Positions 1-6,666 of a DNA stretch of 23,608 nt are shown here, piece after piece. Position numbers and translations under genes: made by a program. Position 1 is the stretch's first letter; each line of letters begins with the position of its first letter. A model generated the notes under the pieces. It saw only the letters and a program-made list of their open reading frames with translations, did not search any database and was not told where the DNA came from. Source of the DNA: a virus; IMG/VR virus record IMGVR_UViG_3300023179_000518, positions 1 to 23,608 of that record; one strand, 5' to 3'.

Positions 1-1
1 A

Positions 2-640
2 CCCAGTGGTTTAAGAGGCCCTACGGGCGCCACAGGCCCTGTTGGCGAACAAGGCTGCCCCGGCACCACCGGACCAACAGGCCCTAGGGGGCCCAGTGGC
101 GCGTCTGGAGGACGCGGAGAACGCGGAAGCACAGGACCACAGGGTCAAAGCGGTATAGCAGGCCAATCAGGCGCCAAGGGGGCTACAGGCGCGGCTGGCG
201 TAACAGGCCCGACAGGCCCGTCAGGGGCGGCAGGAATAACAGGACCTACCGGCGCTTCTGGTCCCGCCGGGCCGTCTGGACCTATCGGTCCGCAAGGTGT
301 AACAGGTCTTGCCGGCCAGCGCGGCGAACGCGGCCTCAGAGGCGAAAAGGGCGACCAAGGCGCGACAGGACCGTTTGGCCCCGTGGGCGCGTCTGGCCCG
401 ACAGGAATATCCGGACCGACGGGCGCAACTGGCGCTTCTGGACCTACAGGCCCCACCGGACCTTACGGCCCCTGCGGACCGCCGGGCGAACCCGGACCGC
501 AAGGTGCCACCGGCCCGCTTGGCGCTACAGGTGCAACTGGCCCAGCGTTCCTCACCAGCGCGCTGCTAACGCAGATTATTAACGCCGTGCAAACCAATAC
601 AGAACTGCGCGCAGCTATTCGCGCCGTATTGACACCTTGA
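2..640 (+). CDS. Collagen-like repeat protein, C-terminal part (probable phage fibre)
   Basis: The reading frame is already open at the left edge, so the start of the gene lies outside the window. About 180 residues of uninterrupted Gly-X-Y triplets ([16 protein letters not shown] and similar) are followed by a non-collagenous tail of about 33 residues starting at AFLTSALL and ending RAVLTP. Gly-X-Y repeats of this kind form trimeric triple helices and in phages occur in tail fibres and other exposed appendages; the short helical tail could be a trimer-forming cap. Threonine and proline dominate the X and Y positions, and lysine is rare. Two cysteines sit in the repeat region, near its start (QGCPG) and end (YGPCGP). 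A spore or cell-surface collagen-like protein would look the same, but the phage context favours a fibre. Confidence 0.85.
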   Translation, partial: PSGLRGPTGATGPVGEQGCPGTTGPTGPRGPSGASGGRGERGSTGPQGQSGIAGQSGAKGATGAAGVTGPTGPSGAAGITGPTGASGPAGPSGPIGPQGVTGLAGQRGERGLRGEKGDQGATGPFGPVGASGPTGISGPTGATGASGPTGPTGPYGPCGPPGEPGPQGATGPLGATGATGPAFLTSALLTQIINAVQTNTELRAAIRAVLTP

Positions 641-683
641 CAGCATATTTAAAGCCGCAGAAAATCAACGCGCGAGGTTACAC

Positions 684-1064
684 ATGACAAACCACAGCGT
701 TACATTTAGCCGCGATAATTTGGTGCAACTTGTTTTGCGCCCGGATTTCTACGAAAAGCTGCCAGAATTAGAATCACATCGCGAGGCACTAACAGACTGC
801 ATCAACAAGTTTCGTGACTCTGGGCGCAAAGCCGGGTGTGGTTGCCGGGCCGACGCGTCTTTGTTGTTTGAGTGCATGGAAAACATGCTAGTCGCCATAG
901 AAGGCTGGAAAGAAACCACGCCCGAAAGAATCTGCGATTTTGTAAAATATGCTACGAACATTACGCCAACAGCAAACGAAGTTGTTTCGCTGGGCGTGTT
1001 CTTCAGACGCTCAGGAGCAGAAGGCGACGTAATTCGCTACTCATACAAATGCCCGCAGCCGTAA
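684..1064 (+). CDS. Hypothetical protein, 126 aa
   Basis: I do not recognise a family. The ATG follows a GAGG site at 674-677 with suitable spacing, and the frame is open to a TAA. The protein is mixed alpha/beta in character with five cysteines, three of them in a cluster around residues 52-69 (GCGCR and LLFEC), and a C-terminal strand-like region ending YSYKCPQP. The cysteines do not form an obvious CxxC pair set, so metal binding is only possible. The gene lies 43 bases after the collagen-like gene and overlaps the next gene by 16 bases, so the three are probably co-transcribed. Position next to a fibre gene hints at a structural or tail-associated role, which is inference only. Confidence 0.7.
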   Translation: MTNHSVTFSRDNLVQLVLRPDFYEKLPELESHREALTDCINKFRDSGRKAGCGCRADASLLFECMENMLVAIEGWKETTPERICDFVKYATNITPTANEVVSLGVFFRRSGAEGDVIRYSYKCPQP

Positions 1065-1843
1065 GCCCCACAAACTCGAAAATCAGTTTCGCAACCAAGC
1101 CGCACGTACGCGCCAATAACGTCGATGTGGTGGCTATCAAAGTTCGCGTTAAAGATACCAATAATGCGGCAATGGCTAGCCGTGTAGTCGAGATTTTTAC
1201 AGAATCTCAGGACGTGACGATTACCCAACCACAGCCCACCGATAATACAGGTGTAGCGATTGGGTACGCAAAATGCGGCGGCGTTGGTCCGGTTATATTC
1301 CGCGCGCGAGTCCTGCCCGAAATCGATCCGCAGCTTCCCGAAAACTCGGAAGGCGCGGTAACTATTGAAAACACCGCCACCGCGAATTTTTACGACGAGA
1401 CACTAGAGCCGGAAGTACCGCCGTCACCTTCGCAGCGCAACGTTCACCTCACATGGAGCGTGAGCCGTTATTTGGCATACCAGACAGACGGTATCCGCGT
1501 ACGCATCGAGGCAGAAGACGCCAATCTGATGCCCACCAAAATTTTTGCCTACCAAATGCTGCCGGTAAGACCCGGCGAAGAAGACCGCGTCGGCACATTC
1601 GACCACGTGTGCTCGCCAGTCGATCTTGAAGAGTATCCGGAAGACCAGCCGTTACCTAACAGCCGGCCAGCGTGGTTTCGACTTGAATATGTTGACGTCC
1701 TGCTGCGTTCCCGCGCAGAAGTAAAAGCGTTCATTAACAGTGTCGTCGAAGATGTGCGCGCCCTGAAAACGACGTTGGATATCACAGAAGATTTAATACC
1801 GGACGGCGACTTATGGATTGGAACACCGCCAGAAGAAGGTTAA
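1049..1843 (+). CDS. Protein with N-terminal Ig-like (Big_1-type) domain, 264 aa
   Basis: The frame is open further upstream, but the ATG at 1049 gives the shortest overlap (16 bases) with the preceding gene and a natural N-terminus. Residues about 15-110 look like a bacterial Ig-like fold of the invasin/intimin Big_1 type: a strand VDVVAIKVRVKDTNN, a turn, VVEIFTES, then a 'T-D-N-T-G-V-A' turn and a strand leading to VIFRARV. Such domains decorate phage tails, capsids and fibres and bind surface sugars weakly. The C-terminal half (from about residue 130) is acidic and not recognised; it ends with a probable helix (EVKAFINSVVEDVRALKTTL). It follows the collagen-like gene and probably belongs to the same appendage. 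The Ig-like call rests on pattern, not on a search. Confidence 0.75.
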   Translation: MPAAVSPTNSKISFATKPHVRANNVDVVAIKVRVKDTNNAAMASRVVEIFTESQDVTITQPQPTDNTGVAIGYAKCGGVGPVIFRARVLPEIDPQLPENSEGAVTIENTATANFYDETLEPEVPPSPSQRNVHLTWSVSRYLAYQTDGIRVRIEAEDANLMPTKIFAYQMLPVRPGEEDRVGTFDHVCSPVDLEEYPEDQPLPNSRPAWFRLEYVDVLLRSRAEVKAFINSVVEDVRALKTTLDITEDLIPDGDLWIGTPPEEG

Positions 1844-1846
1844 ATT

Positions 1847-2152
1847 ATGTCCAACGTTGCTGTAATCGAAGATGCGACTATTTTTCGCATGATCAACGAC
1901 GATAAGCTTTCGGCGTCTATTCCGTGTCTGTACGGCAAGAAAGCTATTTTTAGAAATCTGAATAGCGGCGGCTGCGGTTCGTGCGCCAGAAAACGGGCCG
2001 CCAACAAACGCGGCGACATGAATCAGATCAAAACATGCCTGTCTGGGCTCAGCGTTGAAAAGCGCGCAGAATTAAAAAACTGGCTGGGCGTAGAAAATGC
2101 GCGCGTGGTATACATCAACACCGCCGGCCAAGTGGTTCAAGTTAACTTCTGA
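1847..2152 (+). CDS. Small Cys-containing hypothetical protein, 101 aa
   Basis: Starts 4 bases after the preceding stop, with an AAGG site inside the end of that gene. The middle carries a GGCGSCARKR motif (residues 42-51) followed by a basic stretch and CLSG, giving a CxxC pair plus other cysteines that could hold a metal. The C-terminal part (ARVVYINTAGQVVQVNF) looks like two beta strands. No family recognised. It closes the group that begins with the collagen-like gene; the next 88 bases carry no gene. Confidence 0.65.
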   Translation: MSNVAVIEDATIFRMINDDKLSASIPCLYGKKAIFRNLNSGGCGSCARKRAANKRGDMNQIKTCLSGLSVEKRAELKNWLGVENARVVYINTAGQVVQVNF

Positions 2153-2181
2153 ACCGCTAAATTATCGGCAAAATCGTGGCA

Positions 2182-2187
2182 TATAAG
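2182..2187 (+). promoter_or_regulatory. Possible -10 element (TATAAG) before the 2241 gene
   Basis: The 88-base space 2153-2240 holds TATAAG within GGCATATAAGATG. No convincing -35 hexamer is visible about 17 bases upstream. It is suggested only because the following gene looks like a separate unit with different codon use and a hairpin after it. Confidence 0.2.
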
Positions 2188-2240
2188 ATGTGACCCCAGC
2201 ACGTTGTTGGCGGCACGTTCTTTAAACCCACGAGGTTGTC

Positions 2241-2612
2241 ATGTCCGTGAACGAAACGAAGCAGGCGGTTCTTCTCCGAGTCAACCGCAACCCGAGCTTC
2301 ACCGTCGTGCCCGAACACGCGATCAGAATGTTTGATCACGTGATCGAGCGCGAGGAGGCCGACGCCTTCAAAGCGTACCCCGACGACCAGTGGGGGCGGA
2401 TCGCGTTCTGGAAGGCGCGCATCCTGAAGGACACGCTGCCGCACCTGCGCGGCATCATCTCGGTGTACTACCACGAGTACATCGCGTCGCTCATGCGTGG
2501 CGACGGCGACGTCGAGGTCGACCCGTACGGGTTCGACAACCCGCCGTCGTACGGCGGCGAAGCCCGCGCGCAGCGGGACGCGTATCTTGCCTGCACGGCA
2601 AGCCTCGCGTAG
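2241..2612 (+). CDS. Hypothetical protein with very GC-rich codon use, 123 aa
   Basis: The ATG follows GAGG (in CGAGGTTGTCATG) with good spacing. The frame is preferred over a 163-residue minus-strand frame because of its ribosome site, because its codons end almost always in G or C (about 109 of 123 by hand count) and because its protein composition is ordinary. The sequence reads as helical with aromatic patches: HAIRMFDHVIEREEADAF, DDQWGRIAFWKARILKD, ISVYYHEYIASLMRGDG. No domain recognised. Neighbouring genes such as the one at 2730 have roughly half their codons ending in G/C, so this gene stands out: it may be more recently acquired or highly expressed. A perfect 14-bp inverted repeat follows 17 bases after the stop. 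Confidence 0.65.
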   Translation: MSVNETKQAVLLRVNRNPSFTVVPEHAIRMFDHVIEREEADAFKAYPDDQWGRIAFWKARILKDTLPHLRGIISVYYHEYIASLMRGDGDVEVDPYGFDNPPSYGGEARAQRDAYLACTASLA

Positions 2613-2629
2613 TTTGACGTTCAGCGGCT

Positions 2630-2678
2630 GCTCAGCCGGAACACTCACCCTTAAAAAGGTGTTTTGTTCCGGCTGAGC
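2630..2678. repeat. 14-bp perfect inverted repeat, terminator-like hairpin
   Basis: GCTCAGCCGGAACA at 2630-2643 is the exact reverse complement of 2665-2678, with a 21-base loop that can pair further through CACC (2646-2649) and GGTG (2658-2661). It lies just after the stop of the 2241 gene. There is no T run after either arm, so it is not a standard intrinsic terminator; it could stop transcription in another way, protect a 3' end, or be a recombination or binding site. Confidence 0.6.
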
Positions 2679-2729
2679 GCCGCGTGGACGGTTTCTTATC
2701 TATCACAATTTTCCTTAGCTATTGGCGAT

Positions 2730-3203
2730 ATGGCCAAAATAAAAAGACAACTCGACAAACCAAAAGCTGGTCCCAAACCGCCGTTTAACATGGCCGCGCC
2801 AAATGACGACTTGCACGCATTTGGTTGGTCTATGGACAGAATGCGATACCCGTCCAAAGATTCGACTCCCAAAGACGTCTGGCCGGGCGCGTCTGTGTTT
2901 GGTGTCCCGGAAGCCGACGCGTATCGAGACACGTACGGCTTCAACGTATCTTTTCTAGACGCACCGTATCTGCAGTTTATGCTCGATCAAGTGCCAGAGA
3001 TTCGGGCCGCGGCTGAAAAGTGCTCCGAAGATAAATACTCGCCGGAGTCTATTGCCGCATTACGAAAAGCTGTCGCAAAAGCGTTTCGAGACGTCATCAT
3101 GCCCGACATCGAGGCGCGGTTCAAAAAGATATCTGGACTGGTGGCAGAATTTTATGCCGCCAGACTAGCGCACATCGAAACATTTGGATTTGAGGAAGAT
3201 TGA
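2730..3203 (+). CDS. Hypothetical protein, 157 aa
   Basis: The frame is open from a TTG at 2664, but that start lies inside the hairpin arm; the ATG at 2730 gives a natural lysine-rich N-terminus (MAKIKRQLDKPK). The ribosome site is weak. Residues 1-70 are proline- and glycine-rich and probably unstructured; from about residue 80 the protein is helical (APYLQFMLDQVPEIRAAAEK, then SIAALRKAVAKAFRDVI and FKKISGLVAEFYAARLAHI). No family recognised. Its stop codon overlaps the ATG of the next gene (TGATG), which indicates translational coupling. Confidence 0.65.
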   Translation: MAKIKRQLDKPKAGPKPPFNMAAPNDDLHAFGWSMDRMRYPSKDSTPKDVWPGASVFGVPEADAYRDTYGFNVSFLDAPYLQFMLDQVPEIRAAAEKCSEDKYSPESIAALRKAVAKAFRDVIMPDIEARFKKISGLVAEFYAARLAHIETFGFEED

Positions 3204-3379
3204 TGTTAAAAAGTCAACGAGTGACGTTACACATCGTGTACGACGACCAAAACAACGGCCGGCCAAGCGACTGGGCGTGGCAAGTACTACTCGACCTAGA
3301 CGCGAGAGAAAGCGTCGACTTAATCGACTATACAGCGCCGATCGAAGAGCCGGACACAGATGAAGATGACGACGACTAG
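3203..3379 (+). CDS. Small acidic-tailed protein, 58 aa
   Basis: The ATG shares bases with the upstream stop (TGATG at 3201-3205), so it is likely translated by coupling. It begins MLKSQRVTLHIVYDD, a probable beta strand, contains DWAWQVLLDLD and ends in an acidic tail DTDEDDDD. The strand-strand-helix look, with a basic start and acidic end, suggests a small soluble protein; function unknown. Its TAG stop shares the CTAG at 3376-3379 with the stop of the convergent minus-strand gene. Confidence 0.5.
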   Translation: MLKSQRVTLHIVYDDQNNGRPSDWAWQVLLDLDARESVDLIDYTAPIEEPDTDEDDDD

Positions 3380-3651
3380 ATCGACGACAGCACGATGAAG
3401 TCGCGCCGGTAGCCAGCCACAGGGCCGCGCTTCCCCATCAGCAGTTCGTCGTCTGTTTCGCCCTTCTCGTCGACAGGATACGGCCCGCCGGCATTGGAAA
3501 CACCGGGACGATGAAAGCCTAAAGAAGCGGCCTTCTGCACAACCAGATTCGCAGTTGCAGAATCCATCAGTTCGTCGATATTCTTACCCTCGACGACGAA
3601 CTCTGCGCGGCCGGTAGAAACACGAGAAAGGTCATCAATAATGGAAACCAT
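3376..3651 (-). CDS. Hypothetical protein on the opposite strand, 91 aa
   Basis: The start at 3651 is supported by a strong GGAGG site (complement of 3657-3661) five bases before the ATG; a longer frame to 3717 has no such support. The protein begins MVSIIDDLSRVSTGRAEFVV, followed by a helix NIDELMDSATANLVVQKAAS, and its second half is glycine- and proline-rich (FHRPGVSNAGGPYPVDEKGE). No family recognised. It sits alone between two plus-strand units: its stop overlaps the plus-strand stop at CTAG, and its start overlaps the start region of the divergent gene at 3641. Confidence 0.6.
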   Translation of the reverse strand: MVSIIDDLSRVSTGRAEFVVEGKNIDELMDSATANLVVQKAASLGFHRPGVSNAGGPYPVDEKGETDDELLMGKRGPVAGYRRDFIVLSSI

Positions 3652-4231
3652 GGATACCTCCAGTAACGGTATGGAACTTACATTCGGTATGGTAGCACGG
3701 GTGTTAAAGCTCAGCAAGTTACAAATTCGCGCTGTTTTTGCGCTGCTTCAAAAGCCCCACCCGGCCGACGAAGATATCATCAGCCGCCGCGATCTTCGGC
3801 ATCTGTTACTGGCAGACCTGCTGGAGAACATTAAGTTTTTACGGCCGGAACAGCGCACGGCTATTTTGGCTGGCGTTTGGGCGACCACCTTAACAGACCC
3901 CGATATTCCCGTGTGCTGCGTCGGCGATCAAATAGTCTTCGCCGACAGCCGGTACTGTACGTGGTCTGGAAACACAGGCTGGCTCGACTTGTTAGAGGGC
4001 GAAAACACTGCAAACCTGCCGTGCCCGCCGCTGGAGACAATCGCGTATAATTTGATCGAATTAGAACGACAGGCCAAGAACGCGATTGAAAACAGGAGCG
4101 GCGCAAATGCCAAACGTCACGCAGGAAGCATGGAAGAGTCGGGATACGTTCGCGTCGGTCCTACTGACGCTATTTATGGACAAGTTCGGCACCGAAGCGC
4201 TGACATGGGAGCCGAACACGATCCTGCTTGA
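3641..4231 (+). CDS. Hypothetical protein, 196 aa
   Basis: AAAGG at 3627-3631 stands nine bases before the ATG at 3641; the ATG at 3650 is an alternative that would make the two divergent start codons share CATG (3649-3652). The first part is a likely helical domain (LTFGMVARVLKLSKLQIRAVFALL, then LRHLLLADLLENI), followed by a region with CVGDQIVFADSRYCTWSGNTGW and a helix of basic character (NLIELERQAKNAIENRSG). No family recognised. The frame continues 125 bases into the following gene, in a different frame, so the last 40 or so residues (from about AKRHAGS) may be a run-through past an ancestral stop. Confidence 0.6.
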   Translation: METMDTSSNGMELTFGMVARVLKLSKLQIRAVFALLQKPHPADEDIISRRDLRHLLLADLLENIKFLRPEQRTAILAGVWATTLTDPDIPVCCVGDQIVFADSRYCTWSGNTGWLDLLEGENTANLPCPPLETIAYNLIELERQAKNAIENRSGANAKRHAGSMEESGYVRVGPTDAIYGQVRHRSADMGAEHDPA

Positions 4232-4775
4232 AATCGAAGAAGAGTTTAACGTCGACCTGCCGCAATTGGCGCTCGATAAGCTGCTCGTCGGTATTCAGAT
4301 ACTTACGACAGATAGGTTTTACAAAAGCCTCCCCGATTTCATTTCGTTCTGTAACGTCCTTTCCGGCGACACATACCGCCCGGACATGTGGGACCCTGCC
4401 GACGCCGAAGAGGTGGCGTGGGGCGTCACAGAGGCGCTGCTGATCTACCCGCCGGAAGACAACGAAGAGGAGCCGTTCACGGACGAGATACGGGCGTACA
4501 TCGGCGCCGTGCTCGACCGCGAAGGGCTGATCAACCCACCTGACATCCTCAGAATTGCCCTCAGACAAGCCAGAGTTTCGCCTTCGATTGACGACTTCTC
4601 CGACGACCCTACGATGTTCAATGCGGTCTACGATCTTGAAGAAGGCAAACGCGCCGACATCGAGAACACGATCCGCATGCGTACGAAAATGCTGGCGGCG
4701 CAATTCAAAGCTCTCAAGCTGGAAAACGGGCAGGTAGACAAGATAGTCAAGATGTTGGAGTCTGCCGCAGAATAA
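4107..4775 (+). CDS. Hypothetical protein, 222 aa
   Basis: AGGAG at 4094-4098, eight bases before the ATG, decides the start; a TTG at 4086 is less likely. The protein is helical and acidic: ASVLLTLFMDKFGTEALTWE, LLEIEEEFNVDLPQLALDKL, a middle with LPDFISFCNVLSG, then a segment rich in Asp/Glu and Pro, and a C-terminal helix (ENTIRMRTKMLAAQFKALKL). No family recognised; comparison with phage assembly or tail proteins is worth trying. It overlaps the preceding gene by 125 bases and is followed 12 bases later by csrA, so it is probably in one transcript with csrA. Third codon positions are richer in G/C than in the preceding gene. Confidence 0.75.
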   Translation: MPNVTQEAWKSRDTFASVLLTLFMDKFGTEALTWEPNTILLEIEEEFNVDLPQLALDKLLVGIQILTTDRFYKSLPDFISFCNVLSGDTYRPDMWDPADAEEVAWGVTEALLIYPPEDNEEEPFTDEIRAYIGAVLDREGLINPPDILRIALRQARVSPSIDDFSDDPTMFNAVYDLEEGKRADIENTIRMRTKMLAAQFKALKLENGQVDKIVKMLESAAE

Positions 4776-4787
4776 ACAGGAAAACCC

Positions 4788-5009
4788 ATGTTGGTTTTAT
4801 CGAGAAAAAAGAACGAAGACATCATCATCGGCGAGGGTCCAAACAAAGTTACAGTTCGAGTGGTGGAGATAGTTGGCGACAAGGTACGGTTAGGATTTAT
4901 TGCCCCCGACGGCGTAACCATCATGCGCACAGAAATCATCGCCAAGAAACCGGAGACAAAGAATGGGCTGGAACGATCGGCTTCCGGAGGACCCTTTTAT
5001 CCCTTCTGA
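4788..5009 (+). CDS. csrA: CsrA/RsmA-type RNA-binding regulator, 73 aa
   Basis: The N-terminal 50 residues align by eye with CsrA: MLVLSRKKNEDIIIG matches the usual MLxLxRKxGExIxIG, followed by VTVRVVEIVGDKVRLGFIAP and VTIMRTEI. Arg47 falls at the position of the conserved RNA-contacting Arg of the VHREEI motif, and the N-terminal L4/R6 are present. CsrA dimers bind GGA motifs in the leaders of mRNAs and usually block ribosome access. The residue-9 position has Asn where Gly is usual, and the protein carries a tail of about 20 residues beyond the fold (ending SGGPFYPF). An AGGA site precedes the ATG. The tail overlaps the next gene by 47 bases. In a phage this could act on host mRNAs or on the phage's own leaders. 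Confidence 0.93.
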   Translation: MLVLSRKKNEDIIIGEGPNKVTVRVVEIVGDKVRLGFIAPDGVTIMRTEIIAKKPETKNGLERSASGGPFYPF

Positions 5010-5262
5010 TACCTATTATCAGGAGCGCGAAGAATACGAAGCGTGGCTCGACTATGTAGAGGCCAAATTGCGCGAGGAGGACGCGGGTCTTTCATCGCAA
5101 AACATCGACCCGGCGATTCTCGCGGGCCGACAAGACACACAACAAGAGGCGCCAACACGAGCAGGTTTTCTGTCTCGGTTCGTGGCGAAGTTCTTTGGCA
5201 AAAAAGTTCCCCAAGAAAAACAGCAAGAAAACACACGCACTGACGCGGAAATACCTTTTTGA
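4963..5262 (+). CDS. Hypothetical protein, 99 aa
   Basis: GGAGA at 4952-4956 stands six bases before the ATG, within the end of csrA, so the two are translated from one message. Residues 1-45 are acidic and aromatic (DTYYQEREEYEAWLDYVEAK, a probable helix); the end is basic (FLSRFVAKFFGKKVPQEK). No family recognised. The end overlaps the next frame by 68 bases, across an A6 run at 5200-5205. Confidence 0.65.
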   Translation: MGWNDRLPEDPFIPSDTYYQEREEYEAWLDYVEAKLREEDAGLSSQNIDPAILAGRQDTQQEAPTRAGFLSRFVAKFFGKKVPQEKQQENTRTDAEIPF

Positions 5263-5464
5263 AATTATCTGGTCGGCGGTGGAATCGCTCGACAAAAATC
5301 TAACGAGCGACCGCGCCGATAAGTTCACCAATACGCAGTTAGTAGCGCTGGGTCAGATATTGTGCGGAATCAGCGACTACGTAAGCGGACGTCTTGGTTC
5401 GCCGGCAAATATTAAAAAAAAGGCACGAAAAAAGCCGCGCCTTCGGGCGCGGCTCAAGGGATGA
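5195..5464 (+). CDS. Hypothetical protein, 89 aa, TTG start
   Basis: No ATG exists in this frame, and the best start is the TTG at 5195 with a weak upstream purine site (GGCGAAG). The first 17 residues are lysine-rich (AKKFPKKNSKK), the middle is a credible helical domain (LFEIIWSAVESLDKNL, then NTQLVALGQILCGISDYVSG), and the end is very basic (KKKARKKPRLRARLKG). The basic ends suggest nucleic-acid contact. The last codons cover the hairpin that serves as the terminator of the minus-strand gene. Alternatively this frame could be the second half of a product frameshifted from the gene at 4963. Confidence 0.5.
   Translation: MAKKFPKKNSKKTHALTRKYLFEIIWSAVESLDKNLTSDRADKFTNTQLVALGQILCGISDYVSGRLGSPANIKKKARKKPRLRARLKG
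5428..5454 (-). terminator. Intrinsic terminator of the minus-strand gene 5485-6666
   Basis: AGCCGCGCC (5433-5441) and GGCGCGGCT (5446-5454) form a perfect 9-bp GC-rich stem with a four-base loop. Read on the minus strand the hairpin is followed by a run of T (complement of A 5428-5433), the classical Rho-independent layout, about 30 bases after the stop of the 393-aa gene. On the plus strand the stem lies inside the coding end of the gene at 5195. Confidence 0.88.
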
Positions 5465-5484
5465 CCCCATCGGGACATCAAAGA

Positions 5485-6666
5485 TCACGAAGCAGCTTGC
5501 GCAAGCTCAAATAACTTTTCCAGCGGCAGAAGGCTGTCGGCTTGCTTCGTCTGGGCAACAGCCGCAATCTTATTCTCTTGCATAAGCCGGTCCAGCATGG
5601 CCGCCATGCCGCGGTCCAGCGTCGGCACGATCGCGGCCAACTTGTCGCGGTCCAAGTACACGCCGCCGGCCGTGACAGCATCGGCAAAGTCGTCGCCGAG
5701 CCATTCGCGGACCTGATCCACCGCGAGCTTTTCGAGGTCTTCCAGCGCGTAAACATTGCCCGTCGTAGTTTCGACGTTGTTGGTCAGGAAATCGCGTGCG
5801 GCTTTCTCTGTCACCGCAAACAAGACTTCTTCCGGGCGCGGGAGGCCGCCGGCGTCGTACAGCTTGTTTAAACGAGTAGTGCGGTCAAACGCGTCCACGG
5901 CAGCCGCAATCTTAATGCGCGTGTCGTGTTCGCGGGCTTTCTCGGGATTGCTTTCAACGATTTCGGCAAGCTTGCGCATCTCGCCAGCAGCGGCAGAGTC
6001 AAGGCGCGCAGCAAGCACAGCGCGATCGCGCAGCATCGCGCCGGCCACGGACGCCGCGCAGGCACCGGCGCCCGCCGTAAGCGACAATGTGTGTACATGC
6101 TCGTTAATATCGGCGGCGTAAGCGGCCGACTTTTCAAGAATCTTTTCAGCGATTTTGCGGCGGTCTTCAAATACGAACTCGTCGCGATACTTACTAAAAT
6201 GCTCCGCCGCAAACTTGACTTCCGTCGCGTTGCGCAACGGCCAGTGGCGCTCTTTGACGCCATTCTCGCCGACCCACACGATGGCGAAATCTTCGTCCCC
6301 GCGAGTGTTTAAATCGTCTGTAGCCGCAGCGGCAACTTTCTCTTCCAGTTCCGTTACGAGGCCCAAAATGCCAAAATACTTGGCAGACGAGTGAATCCGC
6401 TCGCTAATCTCGGCCGCTTGCTTGGGCTTAAAGTTAGCCCGCTTGTCGGCAAAGAACAGCGCCGAAAGCCATGTTGCGGGCGCGGTGTGGCACGGATACA
6501 GTTTATTTACTTGATCGGCGTATACGTGCCGGGGCAAATTGTCCGTGGCGTGTGTTCGTTCGTGGGTAGCGTTTTTGACAAAATCCGGGCACGGAAATAA
6601 TGTCGTCAACCGATGGGTTTCTTGCTGCGTAACATCTTGATTCTGGTCTAACGGAAGTTGTGTCAT
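5485..6666 (-). CDS. Hypothetical 393-aa protein, possibly structural
   Basis: The ATG on the minus strand at 6666 follows AGGA (complement of 6673-6676). A motif at about residues 45-75 (LPRHVYADQVNKLYPCHT followed by ATWLSALFF) recalls the 'YPIHT...V..A' motif seen in proteins encoded near phage head proteases and capsid genes; this is memory-based and uncertain. The middle is rich in alanine and charged residues and should be helical; around residues 195-220 there is a small hydrophobic Ala/Gly/Cys-rich segment (AGAGACAASVAGAMLRDRA). The C-terminus is a set of amphipathic helices ending LFELAQAAS. It is a single-gene transcript with its own terminator, and its start shares CATG (6664-6667) with that of the divergent primase-like gene, so promoters for either must lie inside the other's coding region. 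Confidence 0.8.
   Translation of the reverse strand: MTQLPLDQNQDVTQQETHRLTTLFPCPDFVKNATHERTHATDNLPRHVYADQVNKLYPCHTAPATWLSALFFADKRANFKPKQAAEISERIHSSAKYFGILGLVTELEEKVAAAATDDLNTRGDEDFAIVWVGENGVKERHWPLRNATEVKFAAEHFSKYRDEFVFEDRRKIAEKILEKSAAYAADINEHVHTLSLTAGAGACAASVAGAMLRDRAVLAARLDSAAAGEMRKLAEIVESNPEKAREHDTRIKIAAAVDAFDRTTRLNKLYDAGGLPRPEEVLFAVTEKAARDFLTNNVETTTGNVYALEDLEKLAVDQVREWLGDDFADAVTAGGVYLDRDKLAAIVPTLDRGMAAMLDRLMQENKIAAVAQTKQADSLLPLEKLFELAQAAS

Noticed and set aside
145-456. Pro-rich minus-strand frame in the collagen-like gene
   Set aside because: Gly-X-Y repeats read backwards give a Pro/Gly-rich open frame. The plus strand has the triplet pattern and a proper end.
2157-2648. 163-aa minus-strand reading frame
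   Set aside because: It is opposite the 2241 gene, which has a GAGG site, normal protein composition and a GC-rich third codon position. The minus frame is a by-product of that GC-rich composition and crosses the hairpin.
2630-2678. Intrinsic terminator at the 14-bp hairpin
   Set aside because: There is no T run after the stem on either strand, so I list it only as an inverted repeat.
5195-5262. Programmed -1 frameshift at A AAA AAG
   Set aside because: The slippery heptamer lies in the reading frame of the second gene, not the first, so a normal -1 shift would not join the two; a +1 shift would be needed.
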